The notes under the pieces: generated by a model
What the model saw: the letters and a program-made list of their open reading frames with translations, nothing else
Database searches by the model: none
Told to the model about the DNA's origin: nothing
Made by a program: the position numbers and the translations under genes
NCBI GenBank assembly: GCA_018901125.1
Contig: JAHIFE010000130.1
Coordinates: 1-39,601, forward strand
DNA from: Pseudomonadota bacterium
Lineage (GTDB): Bacteria; Desulfobacterota; Desulfobacteria; Desulfobacterales; RPRI01
Reading direction: 5' to 3'
Length of the DNA stretch: 39,601 nucleotides
Shown: positions 7,513 through 16,438 of the stretch, in pieces
How positions within the stretch are numbered: position 1 is the first letter of the stretch
Layout: each line of letters begins with the position of its first letter

Positions 7513-8947
7513 TGATGATGAAGGTCTGTTACACTTTTTAAGCAGATTTTTTCAAAGGAAAGGTTATGAAGTAACCGCCTGCCTTAATGGCAGGGCCGCT
7601 ATTGAAAAAATAAACAAGGAAAGTTTCGATCTTATTCTTCTTGATTATAAGATGCCCGAATTCAATGGGCTGGATACTTTAGCGGAAATTAAAGCCGTTG
7701 AGGTAAAAACGCCCGTGATCATAATGACGGCTTACGGCACAACGGATCTGACCATTGAAACCATGAAGAAAGGCGCTTACGACTATCTTGTAAAGCCTTT
7801 TGACAGAAAAGATCTGAGCCGTATCGTCAATGATGCACTTGCTATTAGCCGCCAGATGAAAGAGATTGTCAGCTTTCCCGATTCTACAACTGTTGTTCCG
7901 GCTTCAATGGATAGAAATTCGCATCAGATCATAGGCAACAGCAAAATAATGCGGGATATTTATAAGCTGATAGGCCAGATAGCGGAAAAAGATGTTTCGG
8001 TGCTGATAACAGGCGAAAGCGGAACGGGAAAAGAGTTGATGGCAAGAGCCATATACCATCACAGCTGTCGCAAAGATAAACCTTTTATCGCTATTAATTG
8101 TGCCGCCATACCCGAAACTCTTTTTGAAAGCGAATTGTTCGGACATGAGCGGGGTGCATTCACCGGAGCTGAAAGGACATACATCGGTAAAATTGAGAGA
8201 TGCGACAATGGCACTCTTTTTTTAGATGAGATCGGCGAAATGTCTCCTGCCCTGCAGGCTAAGCTGCTGCGGGTTCTTCAGGAAGGTGAAATCGAAAGGC
8301 TGGGCGGAAACCGGATCATCAAAGTTAATGTACGCGTGATAACTGCTACCAATAAAAATCTTGAAAAAGAGGTTGCACTTGGCGGATTCAGAAAAGATCT
8401 TTACTGGCGCCTGAAAGTTATTTCCATCGATATTCCGCCTCTAAGGCAACGCATGGGAGATGCCCCGGATCTGGTGGATTATTTTCTGAAAAAATTTAGT
8501 TTGGAATACAACAGGCCTCTTTGCTACTTGTCAGGAACAGCTTTAAACAAACTGACCTCATATTCATGGCCGGGAAATGTGCGTGAGCTTGAAAACTGTA
8601 TACGACGCGCCGTTTTGCTCAGCACCGGGGATGTGATAGCTGAAGGAAACCTGATGATACCTGACCCGAAGGAAGAACATGTTCTGCAGACTCTGAACCG
8701 TGAGCAGTTAATTGAGCGTCTGAAAGAAAAACTGGAAGAAATAATCCCTGAAATACTGCGCCTTTCGAAACAGAATATCCATACCAATCTTATTGAAGTA
8801 GTTGAAGAAACCCTAATCAGTAAGGTTCTTCGCGAATGCGGCAACAACCAGGTCCAGGCCGCCAGAATGCTTGGAATCAGCCGAAACACATTGCGGCATC
8901 GCCTTAAAAAACAACTCGATAAGCAGGAAGATGATCAGGAAACTTAA
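7487..8947 (+). CDS. Sigma-54-dependent response regulator (NtrC family)
   Basis: A 486-aa activator with three domains in order: receiver (KILLVDDDEG near the start, phospho-acceptor Asp53 in LLDYKMPEF, conserved Lys in LVKPFD), AAA+ sigma-54 interaction domain (Walker A GESGTGKE near residue 175, GAFTGA loop near 223, GTLFLDEIGE Walker B, SWPGNVRELEN) and a Fis-type helix-turn-helix (NNQVQAARMLGISRNTLRHR). All activation motifs are intact, so it should drive -24/-12 promoters when phosphorylated by the overlapping kinase gene. A -24/-12 match lies 250 bp downstream, ahead of the unknown gene and gdhA, making these possible targets. An in-frame ATG at 7490 is an equally possible start. Confidence 0.93.
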   Translation: MMEKILLVDDDEGLLHFLSRFFQRKGYEVTACLNGRAAIEKINKESFDLILLDYKMPEFNGLDTLAEIKAVEVKTPVIIMTAYGTTDLTIETMKKGAYDYLVKPFDRKDLSRIVNDALAISRQMKEIVSFPDSTTVVPASMDRNSHQIIGNSKIMRDIYKLIGQIAEKDVSVLITGESGTGKELMARAIYHHSCRKDKPFIAINCAAIPETLFESELFGHERGAFTGAERTYIGKIERCDNGTLFLDEIGEMSPALQAKLLRVLQEGEIERLGGNRIIKVNVRVITATNKNLEKEVALGGFRKDLYWRLKVISIDIPPLRQRMGDAPDLVDYFLKKFSLEYNRPLCYLSGTALNKLTSYSWPGNVRELENCIRRAVLLSTGDVIAEGNLMIPDPKEEHVLQTLNREQLIERLKEKLEEIIPEILRLSKQNIHTNLIEVVEETLISKVLRECGNNQVQAARMLGISRNTLRHRLKKQLDKQEDDQET

Positions 8948-9309
8948 TAAAAACTGAACAGGCATAAAACTGATCAATTATTATGTTGCTGTTCAAATGT
9001 CATACAGCTAAGCACATTTCCCTATTAACATCTTTATTACCAATAAGTTACCTTCATATCATATATTCTGCAATCCATATGAACTGTTTATTTTTAATCA
9101 TCGGACATTTCCTGATTCTTTAACCTCATTTTCATCGTAAATACATTTAGCTATAAATACTGATAGTTATATCTTTTAGTAAATATATTTTCTCCCGGCA
9201 TATCTTTTGCGTAGAGTACCCAAGAACAGAAATTGAAGCCAAAAATTACCGGCAATTTTAGATGTTTCTATTAACAGGCTGTATTTATTTTAAAAAAGGG
9301 GGTTTCCAC
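8948..9309. other. Intergenic control region upstream of the unknown gene and gdhA
   Basis: AT-rich stretch without a gene I can support. It holds the -24/-12 motif described separately and presumably enhancer sites for an NtrC-type activator, which I could not define. An upstream in-frame ATG at 9262 is judged not to be the start of the next gene. Confidence 0.5.
9196..9211 (+). promoter_or_regulatory. Candidate sigma-54 (-24/-12) promoter
   Basis: The block CGGCATATCTTTTGCG has GG at 9197-9198 and GC at 9209-9210, exactly ten bases between them, with CA after GG and TT before GC. Compared with consensus TGGCAC-N5-TTGC it misses the first T and one C. It would start transcription near 9222, about 88 bases before the preferred start codon at 9310. 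Confidence 0.5.
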
Positions 9310-9891
9310 ATGCGGATGAATCAAATACAAAAGTTGGATGACGGCTTTGAGGATAGAACCTTTATTCATATGAATAAAAATATGAACCGTGAGGGACTTC
9401 TTATAAGCGAAAGAATTGAGGAAATCATGATGATGTGCGACAGGGAACATCCCGTTTATGAACAGATAAGCAGTTTCAGTATCGCATTATACACACTCGG
9501 TTTTTTCAATTGCGATGATTTGATGTCCTTTCAGGATATTGACGCGCATGAAGCGGCTGTTATTTTAAGCGAACATTTTGAAAAAATCAATCAGGATAAC
9601 CTGCCGCAAGAATACAATATTACCGAATCAAAGGAACAATATCTGCTGGTTGTAGGAGATCCTCTGTTTCCGGTACATTTTGCCGTTCTTGCAGATACAA
9701 ACGGTTCAAGACCATTTTTTTCTAAACTGCCTTTGTTTGGCAGCGGTTTTGACAGCCTTGAGGAATTGATGGATGAATTCTCAGGTATCGAAGGAATAAG
9801 CCCTGATGATTTTCATTTTTTCCAAAAAACAATGTACGGGACAATACCTGCTTCATCAATTGGTAAAATATATATAGTGAAAAATTATTAA
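9310..9891 (+). CDS. Conserved-looking protein of unknown function upstream of gdhA
   Basis: The 193-aa product is not one I recognise. It is acidic, has no membrane segment, and contains a Met-rich, Glu-rich early part (SERIEEIMMMCDREHPVYEQ) and a later part with VGDPLFPVHFAVLAD and DFHFFQKTMYG. The start at 9310 is preferred to 9262 because an A6G5 run sits about 8 bases before it as a strong ribosome binding site; the longer form would add a poorly supported MFLLTGC leader. It lies 52 bp before gdhA in the same direction and downstream of a -24/-12 motif, so it may be co-expressed with glutamate dehydrogenase. Confidence 0.65.
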   Translation: MRMNQIQKLDDGFEDRTFIHMNKNMNREGLLISERIEEIMMMCDREHPVYEQISSFSIALYTLGFFNCDDLMSFQDIDAHEAAVILSEHFEKINQDNLPQEYNITESKEQYLLVVGDPLFPVHFAVLADTNGSRPFFSKLPLFGSGFDSLEELMDEFSGIEGISPDDFHFFQKTMYGTIPASSIGKIYIVKNY

Positions 9892-9943
9892 TGGCATCAG
9901 AATTATTTAAAAATAAATTTTAAAATTCCAAGGAGACAGTTGA

Positions 9944-11299
9944 ATGTCAGTTATCAAGAGCGTCATTGACAAAGTAAAGCAAACAGACCCGGGACAGAAT
10001 GAGTTTCACCAGGCTGTTACAGAGGTTCTGGAATCACTGGAACCAACGACCAAGCGGCATCCTGAATTTGTAAAAAATGGCATATATGAAAGAATTGTTG
10101 AACCGGAAAGAGCTATTATTTTCCGGGTACCCTGGGTTGATGATAAAAACCGTGTTGTAGTCAACCGTGGGTTTCGAGTACAGTTCAATAATGCAATAGG
10201 TCCTTTTAAAGGAGGCATCCGGTTCCACGCTTCAGTGAATCTGAGCATCATCAAATTTCTGGGATTTGAGCAGATTTTTAAAAATTCTCTTACAACTCTG
10301 CCTATGGGTGGCGGAAAAGGCGGTTCCGACTTTGATCCAAAGGGGAAATCCGATTGCGAGATTATGCGTTTCTGCCAGGCATTTATGAGAGAACTTTTTA
10401 GACACATCGGCCCTGAAACCGACGTACCCGCAGGAGATATCGGTGTGGGTGCACGCGAAATAGGCTATATGTACGGCTATTATAAAAAACTCAAAAATGA
10501 ACATACCGGAGTTTTGACGGGAAAAGCTCTTGAATATGGCGGAAGCCTTATAAGACCGGAAGCCACAGGATATGGAACAGTTTATTTTGCAGCTGAAATG
10601 CTGGCAACAAGGGGAATTGATTTCAAGAATAAATGTGTGGCCGTCAGCGGCTCCGGCAATGTCGCCCAGTTCGCCATTGAAAAGGTTAACCAGATGGGTG
10701 GAAAGGTGATTTCGGTTTGTGACTCAAACGCAACTGTTATAGACGAAAAGGGTATAGACAGCGATAAGTGCTGTTATATCATGGAACTGAAAAATGTTAA
10801 CCGCGGACGTATAAGTGAATATGCGGATAAATATAAGACTGTCTGTTTTGAAGGCAAAAATGTATGGGATGTCATAAGAGAGCAAGGCATCAAAGTAGAT
10901 ATTGCTTTGCCATGCGCCACTCAAAATGAAATCGATGCAGATAATGCCACAGCCCTTGCAAAAAACGGCTGCATCTGCGTGGCGGAAGGCGCTAATATGC
11001 CTTCTACTCCTGAAGCTGTTAAAATTTTCCAAGATAACAACATTCTTTACGGTCCGGGTAAAGCAGCCAATGCCGGCGGTGTGGCTACTTCCGGCCTTGA
11101 AATGAGCCAGAACAGCATGAAAATGTCATGGACCAGGGAAGAAGTGGACAACCGGTTGCTGATTATCATGAAAAGCATTCATAATTCATGTCTAAATGCG
11201 GCAGAAGCCTACGGCAGGAAGGGAGATTACGTAACGGGTGCCAATATAGCCGGGTTCGTAAAGATCGCAAAGGCTATGCTCGCCTACGGAGTAGTATAG
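9944..11299 (+). CDS. gdhA: NADP-type glutamate dehydrogenase
   Basis: Catalyses reversible reductive amination of 2-oxoglutarate to glutamate, the ammonium-assimilating form. The 451-aa length and sequence are typical of the bacterial hexameric NADP-linked class: FRVPWVDDKNRVVVNRGFRV, GPFKGGIRFH, the catalytic Lys region LPMGGGKGGSDFDPKGKS, DVPAGDIGVGAREIGYM, the Rossmann segment VAVSGSGNVAQF and GKAANAGGVATSGLEM. AAGGAGA before the ATG is a good ribosome binding site. It is probably co-transcribed with the preceding unknown gene. A 12-bp perfect inverted repeat follows as a likely shared terminator with the convergent gene. Confidence 0.95.
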   Translation: MSVIKSVIDKVKQTDPGQNEFHQAVTEVLESLEPTTKRHPEFVKNGIYERIVEPERAIIFRVPWVDDKNRVVVNRGFRVQFNNAIGPFKGGIRFHASVNLSIIKFLGFEQIFKNSLTTLPMGGGKGGSDFDPKGKSDCEIMRFCQAFMRELFRHIGPETDVPAGDIGVGAREIGYMYGYYKKLKNEHTGVLTGKALEYGGSLIRPEATGYGTVYFAAEMLATRGIDFKNKCVAVSGSGNVAQFAIEKVNQMGGKVISVCDSNATVIDEKGIDSDKCCYIMELKNVNRGRISEYADKYKTVCFEGKNVWDVIREQGIKVDIALPCATQNEIDADNATALAKNGCICVAEGANMPSTPEAVKIFQDNNILYGPGKAANAGGVATSGLEMSQNSMKMSWTREEVDNRLLIIMKSIHNSCLNAAEAYGRKGDYVTGANIAGFVKIAKAMLAYGVV

Positions 11300-11313
11300 A
11301 TAATAACTATCCG

Positions 11314-11358
11314 GGATGATTTGTTGCTCTGGCTAATCCAACAGGTAACAAATCATCC
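11314..11358. terminator. Convergent hairpin after gdhA
   Basis: GGATGATTTGTT (11314-11325) and AACAAATCATCC (11347-11358) form a perfect 12-bp stem with a 21-base loop. It lies between convergent genes and includes the last codons of the minus-strand gene. There is no long T run, so Rho-independent activity is uncertain. Confidence 0.5.
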
Positions 11359-13924
11359 TTTGGGTTACTACATTGGAGTGAATCATTAATCCTTTCCCGC
11401 TCAGATCCCAAACCTTTACAACATGGCTCAGGCGATTTTCCCCAAGGCTTATGCTATCGAGCAGATTCGGCAATTCCCGAAACCAGTTCTGATTGAATTT
11501 CACATCGGGATTTTCCGGGTAAACCGCAAAATAGAAAATGCCCGTTTCAATAAGATCATGAAAAAAGTGTGTCCCAAAGGACAAGTCCGGAATAAGACTT
11601 CCATCCCGGTAGCTTAATTCCGCAAGTACTGTAATATGATTAATTTCTGAAAAATTTACCGGAACACCCATCTCAGGTGAAGAAGTTCCCCATCTTCCAG
11701 GCCCCATCAACATAGTTGGTGTTTTTTCCCTGTCAGTCACCATTTTATTTAATTTGCCGATCAGACGAGCTACACTGTATTTTTCTGTCTGTAAAAGTTT
11801 AGTGTAGGATTCGGGATCGACAAAGATTATTCTTGAAATCGGTTGCGAAACATTTCCACCCATAAAATTTCCTTCTGTACGGACAATAATTTTCTCTTCC
11901 GGTATTGCTTCCGACTCTGTAGTGTTGCCGATGTGCTCGATAGTTTGAAAGGGACGGCATTGCAGCAAGTTGATCTGAATATCGTTTTCCTGGTTGAAGT
12001 TAATCGTAAACTCAATATCAACAGGATTATTGTATGTATTTTCAAGCCGTTTCAGCATTTTCCCCGTTAAATCGATAAAAGATGTTTTTGTAAGAAACGG
12101 ATCAAAGGTAAGAACCCATATATCCCTGCCCGGTTTACCCATATCCAGTAAATTCTGATAAGCTTCCGTATCTCTTATCCCAACAAGTTCAAGGTTTTCC
12201 GGCACTTCTTCTTCAAGCAACCTATCCATCGGTACGGTTTCTATCTGATTTGCCTCCAGATTCAACACATCAACAAAATGCTGCGAATACTTCCTGATGT
12301 CTTTCATTCCGGATAGTGGCTTTACTATCGGGTCGTCCAAAGCAACGATTCTCGGGTAATCATTTTCAACTCTGTTAACAGCTCGTGTTCCCAGCCCTAA
12401 TACCAGCCGTATCATACCGGCTTTTTCGTCCATACCTTTTTTCCAGACAAAGGGATTGCGGGATAAGCCCACACCGGCAAGCTCCGGGAAAAAATAACGT
12501 TTATGGTAAGCGCCTGATACCCGTTGAACCAGGATGGCCATCTGCTCATCCATTTGATCAAGCTTTCTTTGCAATCTATATGCAAGAGCATCCTCGCTCA
12601 TGGTGCTTGCAAATATTTTACGGACCGCTTCTTCAAAATTATTATATCTTACCCCGGGAGAACCCTGGTTTACGCAAAAAAAGCTCTCATATTTTCCCGC
12701 AAAGGCACTGCCAAAAGCATCCTCAAGAAGGCTGCTGGAACGAACTATAATAGGTGATTGACCAAAATATTCCAGCATCAGCTGAAATTGTTCCTTAATC
12801 TCTTCAGGAAAGTCGCCGCTTAACATCTTATGGTTAAGCTCTTCGGCTTTATCAAAATACCCTTCCTTTGTTTTATGAGCCATGAAAAGTTTCCACCATC
12901 CATTACGGACTATGTAAGAATAAAACACATCAGAGCCTATATAAAATGAATCATGATGCTCCAGAACATCACTCCATTTAAATGATTCATCCTGCATCAA
13001 AATCTTTCTCGACAAGAGCATCCCCACAGATTTTCCACCGATGAACCCGGTTCCGATCAGTCTTTCCTTTATTTGCAGAAGATCTTCCAATGATATATGC
13101 TTTCTTATCAGGGATAATAATCTTTGGTTCCGGCTCAACAGCACACGGCTTAACTGTTCAACCATATCCTCTTTCTCTTCAATGTTTGAATCTGATTCCA
13201 GAATATTTTTCGCCTGTATGAAGAGGTGGTCCCAGTAATCGAGATGTCTCTGGGCTGCCACAGTATTGCGGTTGGAAAGATGGGCAAAGAGCTGGGTGGC
13301 ATCAACGCTATTTATTACCGGTACAAGGTTTTCTTTATTCTTTATGTGAGGAAAAAACATTGTGGGGGAATAACGTTGCTTGACCTTAATTGGATGAACA
13401 CATATCTGTCCCTTGTAATTATAGACATCTATCAGTATCTGGGTTGTTTCCCTGATACGGGCAATTGCCTTGAATGAATGGCGGTTACGCAGAATGGCGA
13501 AATAGGCTGTTGTGTTTAATTCAAAAAGGTACGGACAGGTAATGGAAAAAAAATCCCCAATCATCAGATCGGTTGCCCATACGTGAAGCAGGTCGGTTAG
13601 TGAATCAAAAACATAGCAGATATTTTTACCTTCACTGCTTATGATACTATGTACTTGTGTTGAAAAAGACTCAAAGCCACTTTCCACTTTTAAATGATAT
13701 ATTTTCAGGTTGTTTCTTTTTTCAAGGAGCGCGGTATGGCGGGCAAATCTCAAGTAAACAACTTTTTCATTCTGGGCAATGGCGCTATTTACAAACATCG
13801 ATACCAATCTCTGGTAGTCATCTATACTGTCAACCTGCCAGACCACATTGTCACTTCTTCGCAGATGATCAATAATAGCGTCCAGATTTTCCCAACCAGT
13901 ACTCATATAAGAATTATCGGCCAT
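11333..13924 (-). CDS. PEP/pyruvate-binding (PPDK N-domain) protein with KaiC-like front, no phosphohistidine domain
   Basis: An 863-aa protein. The first about 200 residues look like a KaiC/RecA-type fold (GWENLDAIIDHL, VVYLRFARH, YVFDSLTDLL) but without a GxxxxGKT Walker A. The middle is the ATP-grasp N-domain of pyruvate phosphate dikinase/PEP synthase: GFIGGKSVGMLLSRKIL, PIIVRSSSLLEDAFGSAFAGKYESFF, AYRLQRK, MAILVQRV and GLGTRAVNRV. The region after it (about 620-863, with MLMGPGRWGTSSPEMGVPV) does not show the swivelling phosphohistidine motif or the PEP-utilising barrel, so full PEP synthase chemistry is unlikely. Similar proteins are annotated as PEP/pyruvate-binding domain proteins; their substrate is unknown to me. 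It stands alone on the minus strand, convergent with gdhA. Confidence 0.8.
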   Translation of the reverse strand: MADNSYMSTGWENLDAIIDHLRRSDNVVWQVDSIDDYQRLVSMFVNSAIAQNEKVVYLRFARHTALLEKRNNLKIYHLKVESGFESFSTQVHSIISSEGKNICYVFDSLTDLLHVWATDLMIGDFFSITCPYLFELNTTAYFAILRNRHSFKAIARIRETTQILIDVYNYKGQICVHPIKVKQRYSPTMFFPHIKNKENLVPVINSVDATQLFAHLSNRNTVAAQRHLDYWDHLFIQAKNILESDSNIEEKEDMVEQLSRVLLSRNQRLLSLIRKHISLEDLLQIKERLIGTGFIGGKSVGMLLSRKILMQDESFKWSDVLEHHDSFYIGSDVFYSYIVRNGWWKLFMAHKTKEGYFDKAEELNHKMLSGDFPEEIKEQFQLMLEYFGQSPIIVRSSSLLEDAFGSAFAGKYESFFCVNQGSPGVRYNNFEEAVRKIFASTMSEDALAYRLQRKLDQMDEQMAILVQRVSGAYHKRYFFPELAGVGLSRNPFVWKKGMDEKAGMIRLVLGLGTRAVNRVENDYPRIVALDDPIVKPLSGMKDIRKYSQHFVDVLNLEANQIETVPMDRLLEEEVPENLELVGIRDTEAYQNLLDMGKPGRDIWVLTFDPFLTKTSFIDLTGKMLKRLENTYNNPVDIEFTINFNQENDIQINLLQCRPFQTIEHIGNTTESEAIPEEKIIVRTEGNFMGGNVSQPISRIIFVDPESYTKLLQTEKYSVARLIGKLNKMVTDREKTPTMLMGPGRWGTSSPEMGVPVNFSEINHITVLAELSYRDGSLIPDLSFGTHFFHDLIETGIFYFAVYPENPDVKFNQNWFRELPNLLDSISLGENRLSHVVKVWDLSGKGLMIHSNVVTQRMICYLLD

Positions 13925-14138
13925 TAAATCAGTTCCAATTATTTATACCGCTAAACGGCAAATTTAAATCAACAATACTCTGCATAATTTTTCAGAGATT
14001 CATCAGGAGAATGAAAAATAACATATGTTCAAAGTTTAAGAAAAACAATATTTGATGGACTTGTTAACAGAGTGCCCGATTCAGATTATCGGGCAAGATC
14101 TTTTTAAACAGGGATATATTTTAAGATATTGAACTATT
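13925..14138. other. Intergenic stretch next to element copy B
   Basis: Together with the element and the following 54 bases this is about 410 bp without a gene. It should contain the promoter of the minus-strand gene ending at 11333. Nothing else is recognisable. Confidence 0.4.
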
Positions 14139-14280
14139 GAGCCAGTTTCAAAACGTTTCAGTTTGGTCAAGCTCAAGGCGGGCGAATATTTTAACCACAG
14201 GAATACATAGAGTATTTCGAGGATTAAAATTTGAGCCCAACGCAGAGATCGGCCAAAATGGGGCGTTTTGCAATTGGCTC
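14139..14280 (+). repeat. 142-bp MITE-like element, copy B
   Basis: Starts GAGCCAGTTTCAAAACGT and ends with a less perfect inverted copy (ACG replaced by GCG, GAAACT by CAATT in the right end). It has about eleven differences from copy A, so it is older or more decayed. It is flanked by TATT on both sides (14135-14138 and 14281-14284), which looks like a 4-bp target duplication. It lies between two minus-strand genes, downstream of tpx. Confidence 0.85.
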
Positions 14281-14334
14281 TATTAAATCTGATTAATACC
14301 TGGTGATATATTGGGCATTGACAACATACTGTTC

Positions 14335-14970
14335 TCAAGGAACTAAAATCACTTTGTCAAGTTCAGCAGCTTTTTCAAAGGCCTTTTCCATATCAGGCAA
14401 ATGAGTGATTTCAGGGACAACCTGGATATATTGAACAATTCCTTGTTTATCTACAAGTATGACTGATCTTGCAAGCAACATCGGCCCGTCAATAAGCAGT
14501 CCGATTGACCTGCCGAAGCTGCCTTCTTTATAATCCGAAAGATATTGGATATCATTCAGCTTGGCTTCTTCTGCAAAACGCACCTGGGCAAAAGGCGTAT
14601 CACGGCTTATAGTAATTCGCTTAACTGTTGAAGGAAGTTTATCCCCTTGTTCTCCCAAATAATGAGTTTGCGCTTCACAGACTTTAGTGTCGATTGAAGG
14701 AACAATGCTGAGAAAAAGAACAGCGCCTTTATAATCATTAAGATTAACAGAATTCATTGTTTTAGCGTCAACAAGACTTGTATCCGGCAATTGCTTACCG
14801 ACTTCAATAGCATTACCGATTAATGATAATGGCTCACCTTTCATTTTAACCTGGCTTCCGGGAGAAACACTTACTGTATCAATTGGCATATCGGCTTGTT
14901 TTTTTGCGCATGAGAAAAACAATACCAAAAGAGTAACGCCAACTACGAAATTAATTATTTGCCTTTTCAT
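14335..14970 (-). CDS. tpx: Thiol peroxidase (Tpx-like) with lipoprotein signal, resolving Cys absent
   Basis: Peroxiredoxin of the Tpx subfamily, reducing hydroperoxides. The N-terminus is a lipoprotein signal: basic MKRQ, a hydrophobic stretch and LFFSC with lipid-modified Cys21, so the enzyme should be anchored to a membrane in the periplasm. The peroxidatic Cys98 lies in SIDTKVCEAQ, matching the Tpx signature, and ISRDTPFAQVRFAEEAKL corresponds to the segment that in E. coli Tpx reads FAQ-x-RFC. Here the resolving Cys is Ala133. Cys21 and Cys98 are the only cysteines, so it would work as a 1-Cys peroxidase with an outside reductant. GGAGG precedes the ATG. The first 40 mature residues are a linker not found in E. 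coli Tpx. Confidence 0.88.
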   Translation of the reverse strand: MKRQIINFVVGVTLLVLFFSCAKKQADMPIDTVSVSPGSQVKMKGEPLSLIGNAIEVGKQLPDTSLVDAKTMNSVNLNDYKGAVLFLSIVPSIDTKVCEAQTHYLGEQGDKLPSTVKRITISRDTPFAQVRFAEEAKLNDIQYLSDYKEGSFGRSIGLLIDGPMLLARSVILVDKQGIVQYIQVVPEITHLPDMEKAFEKAAELDKVILVP

Positions 14971-15056
14971 TCTTTACCTCCGCATTAATGTTCTCAGTTC
15001 TTTACAATTTATATTCTTGGTATAATCTTTCTAAAGTCAGTGTATTATAACATCAA

Positions 15057-16085
15057 TCAGCAATTTATCTCATCAATTAATTGTTTCAATTTCCCATAAT
15101 CCGTTTTGTTAAAATCAATAATAATTCTTTGAAGATTGCTGATTTCAGGTTCGTCAATTTCTTCCGGAAGCGCTTCTGAAAGGCAAATTTTCCCATCAGT
15201 TTTCAGGATATCGCTATAACGTGTTTTAATCTCTTTTAATTTTTCTTCTTCAAGAGGTTTTTTAAGGCGTATTATATAACAGTTTTTGATCTGGCGAATA
15301 CTGTGATATCGGGAATAAAACTTGTTTATGATTTTAATTGCTTCATCAGCAGAGTCGGTCAAATCAAACAGATGCATATCTGATTTATTAATGTAATTTT
15401 TCCCCAAAAGTTCCGCTCTTATGAAATTTATCCAATTTAACCAGTAGTTACCCCCAGGTTCATCTAATAATATAATGGGCAGAGGATTGCGCTTGCCTGT
15501 TTGAACCAGCGCCAGAGTTTCCATGGCTTCATCAAGCGTACCGAAACCGCCCGGGAAAACAACAATTGCATCGGACTCTTTAAGAAAGGCAACTTTTCTG
15601 TTAAAAAAATATTTATACGTTATATTCTTTGAGTTTCCCCTAATAACGGGGTTTGAATCCTGCTCGGAAGGAAGACGAATATTGACTCCGAAAGAGTTAT
15701 CAGGCCCGGCGCCTTCATGGACAGCCTGCATTATGCCAGGGCCACCGCCGGTAATTACCATATAACCTGATTCGGCTAATTTTGCTCCGAGATTATGCGC
15801 TGTTTTATATAAAGCAGTATTTGGTTTTGTTCGTGCCGAGCCGAATACGGATACTTTTTTTAAATGACTGTAAGGCCCAAACACCTTAGCTGTAAAACGC
15901 ATTTCTTTCAGGGAGGTATTCATAAGCTTTAAATCCACTTTCCCATTATCTTCCTGTCCCGCTTTTAATGATGCTAATATCATCTCTCTGACAATAGCAG
16001 GCCTGCGAATACCTTCAGATAATTTCATTAATTGGCTTATTACTTCCTCAATAGGACCGTTATCATCTTTAAAATGTATTTCCAT
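15057..16085 (-). CDS. LOG-family protein (Rossmann, cytokinin riboside phosphohydrolase-like) with C-terminal extension
   Basis: The 342-aa protein has a central LOG domain, about residues 75-250: VFGSARTKPNT, MVITGGGPGIMQAVHEGA, and the motif VVFPGGFGTLDEAMETLAL, which carries the PGGxGT and catalytic Arg/Glu features of LOG proteins (formerly mis-annotated lysine decarboxylases). Family members release the base from nucleoside monophosphates. There are about 75 residues before the domain and about 90 after it, so it is larger than the 180-220 aa core LOGs; the long form is seen in many bacteria. GAGGAG lies 12 bases before the ATG. It is transcribed alone or with tpx (87 bp apart). Confidence 0.85.
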   Translation of the reverse strand: MEIHFKDDNGPIEEVISQLMKLSEGIRRPAIVREMILASLKAGQEDNGKVDLKLMNTSLKEMRFTAKVFGPYSHLKKVSVFGSARTKPNTALYKTAHNLGAKLAESGYMVITGGGPGIMQAVHEGAGPDNSFGVNIRLPSEQDSNPVIRGNSKNITYKYFFNRKVAFLKESDAIVVFPGGFGTLDEAMETLALVQTGKRNPLPIILLDEPGGNYWLNWINFIRAELLGKNYINKSDMHLFDLTDSADEAIKIINKFYSRYHSIRQIKNCYIIRLKKPLEEEKLKEIKTRYSDILKTDGKICLSEALPEEIDEPEISNLQRIIIDFNKTDYGKLKQLIDEINC

Positions 16086-16361
16086 ATAATATTAAGCTCC
16101 TCAATAGATATTTTTATAATATATAATATCCGATCAATTAAGTAAAAACCAATAATTTATTAATAATGCTATAATCTGTTTACAATATTTATTCCCGTAC
16201 AGTTTTTTTGCGCGATACTTCGGTGCAAATATAATATGCTATTTGCAATCCCATCATACATGGGATAAATGATCAATGCCGGATCGTTTTAAATGGGAAA
16301 AAGAAAATCCCTGTTAAATTATTCAGATTGATAAAACTTTCTATAATATATTAGATAGGCT
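16086..16361. other. AT-rich intergenic stretch
   Basis: No gene is supportable. It holds the promoter of the minus-strand LOG gene and leads into the attC-like site. A short open stretch beginning near 16276 (MPDRFKWEKENP, then a stop) might be the start of a lost gene, but it is too short to assign. Confidence 0.4.
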
Positions 16362-16416
16362 GCCGCTTAACCCTATGCTGAGATGGATTCAGCAACAACA
16401 GCCTATGTTGGGCGGC
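16362..16416 (+). other. attC-like (integron cassette recombination) site
   Basis: GCCGCTTAAC (16362-16371) fits the R'' core RYYYAAC, and GTTGGGCGGC (16407-16416) fits the R' core GTTRRRY. The two arms are complementary over ten bases, counting two G-T pairs. Inside them, CCTAT/CTAT stays unpaired and GCTG/CAGC forms a second stem, the usual R-spacer-L architecture of attC. At 55 bp it is at the short end of the range. It lies 22 bp before the hydrolase start codon; no second site follows that gene. Confidence 0.5.
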
Positions 16417-16438
16417 TTATGCCAACCAGGAGAAGAAA

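Noticed and set aside
9262-9309. Upstream start for the unknown gene giving a short LLTGC lipobox-like leader
   Set aside because: The leader lacks a basic n-region and the ATG at 9310 has a much better ribosome binding site.
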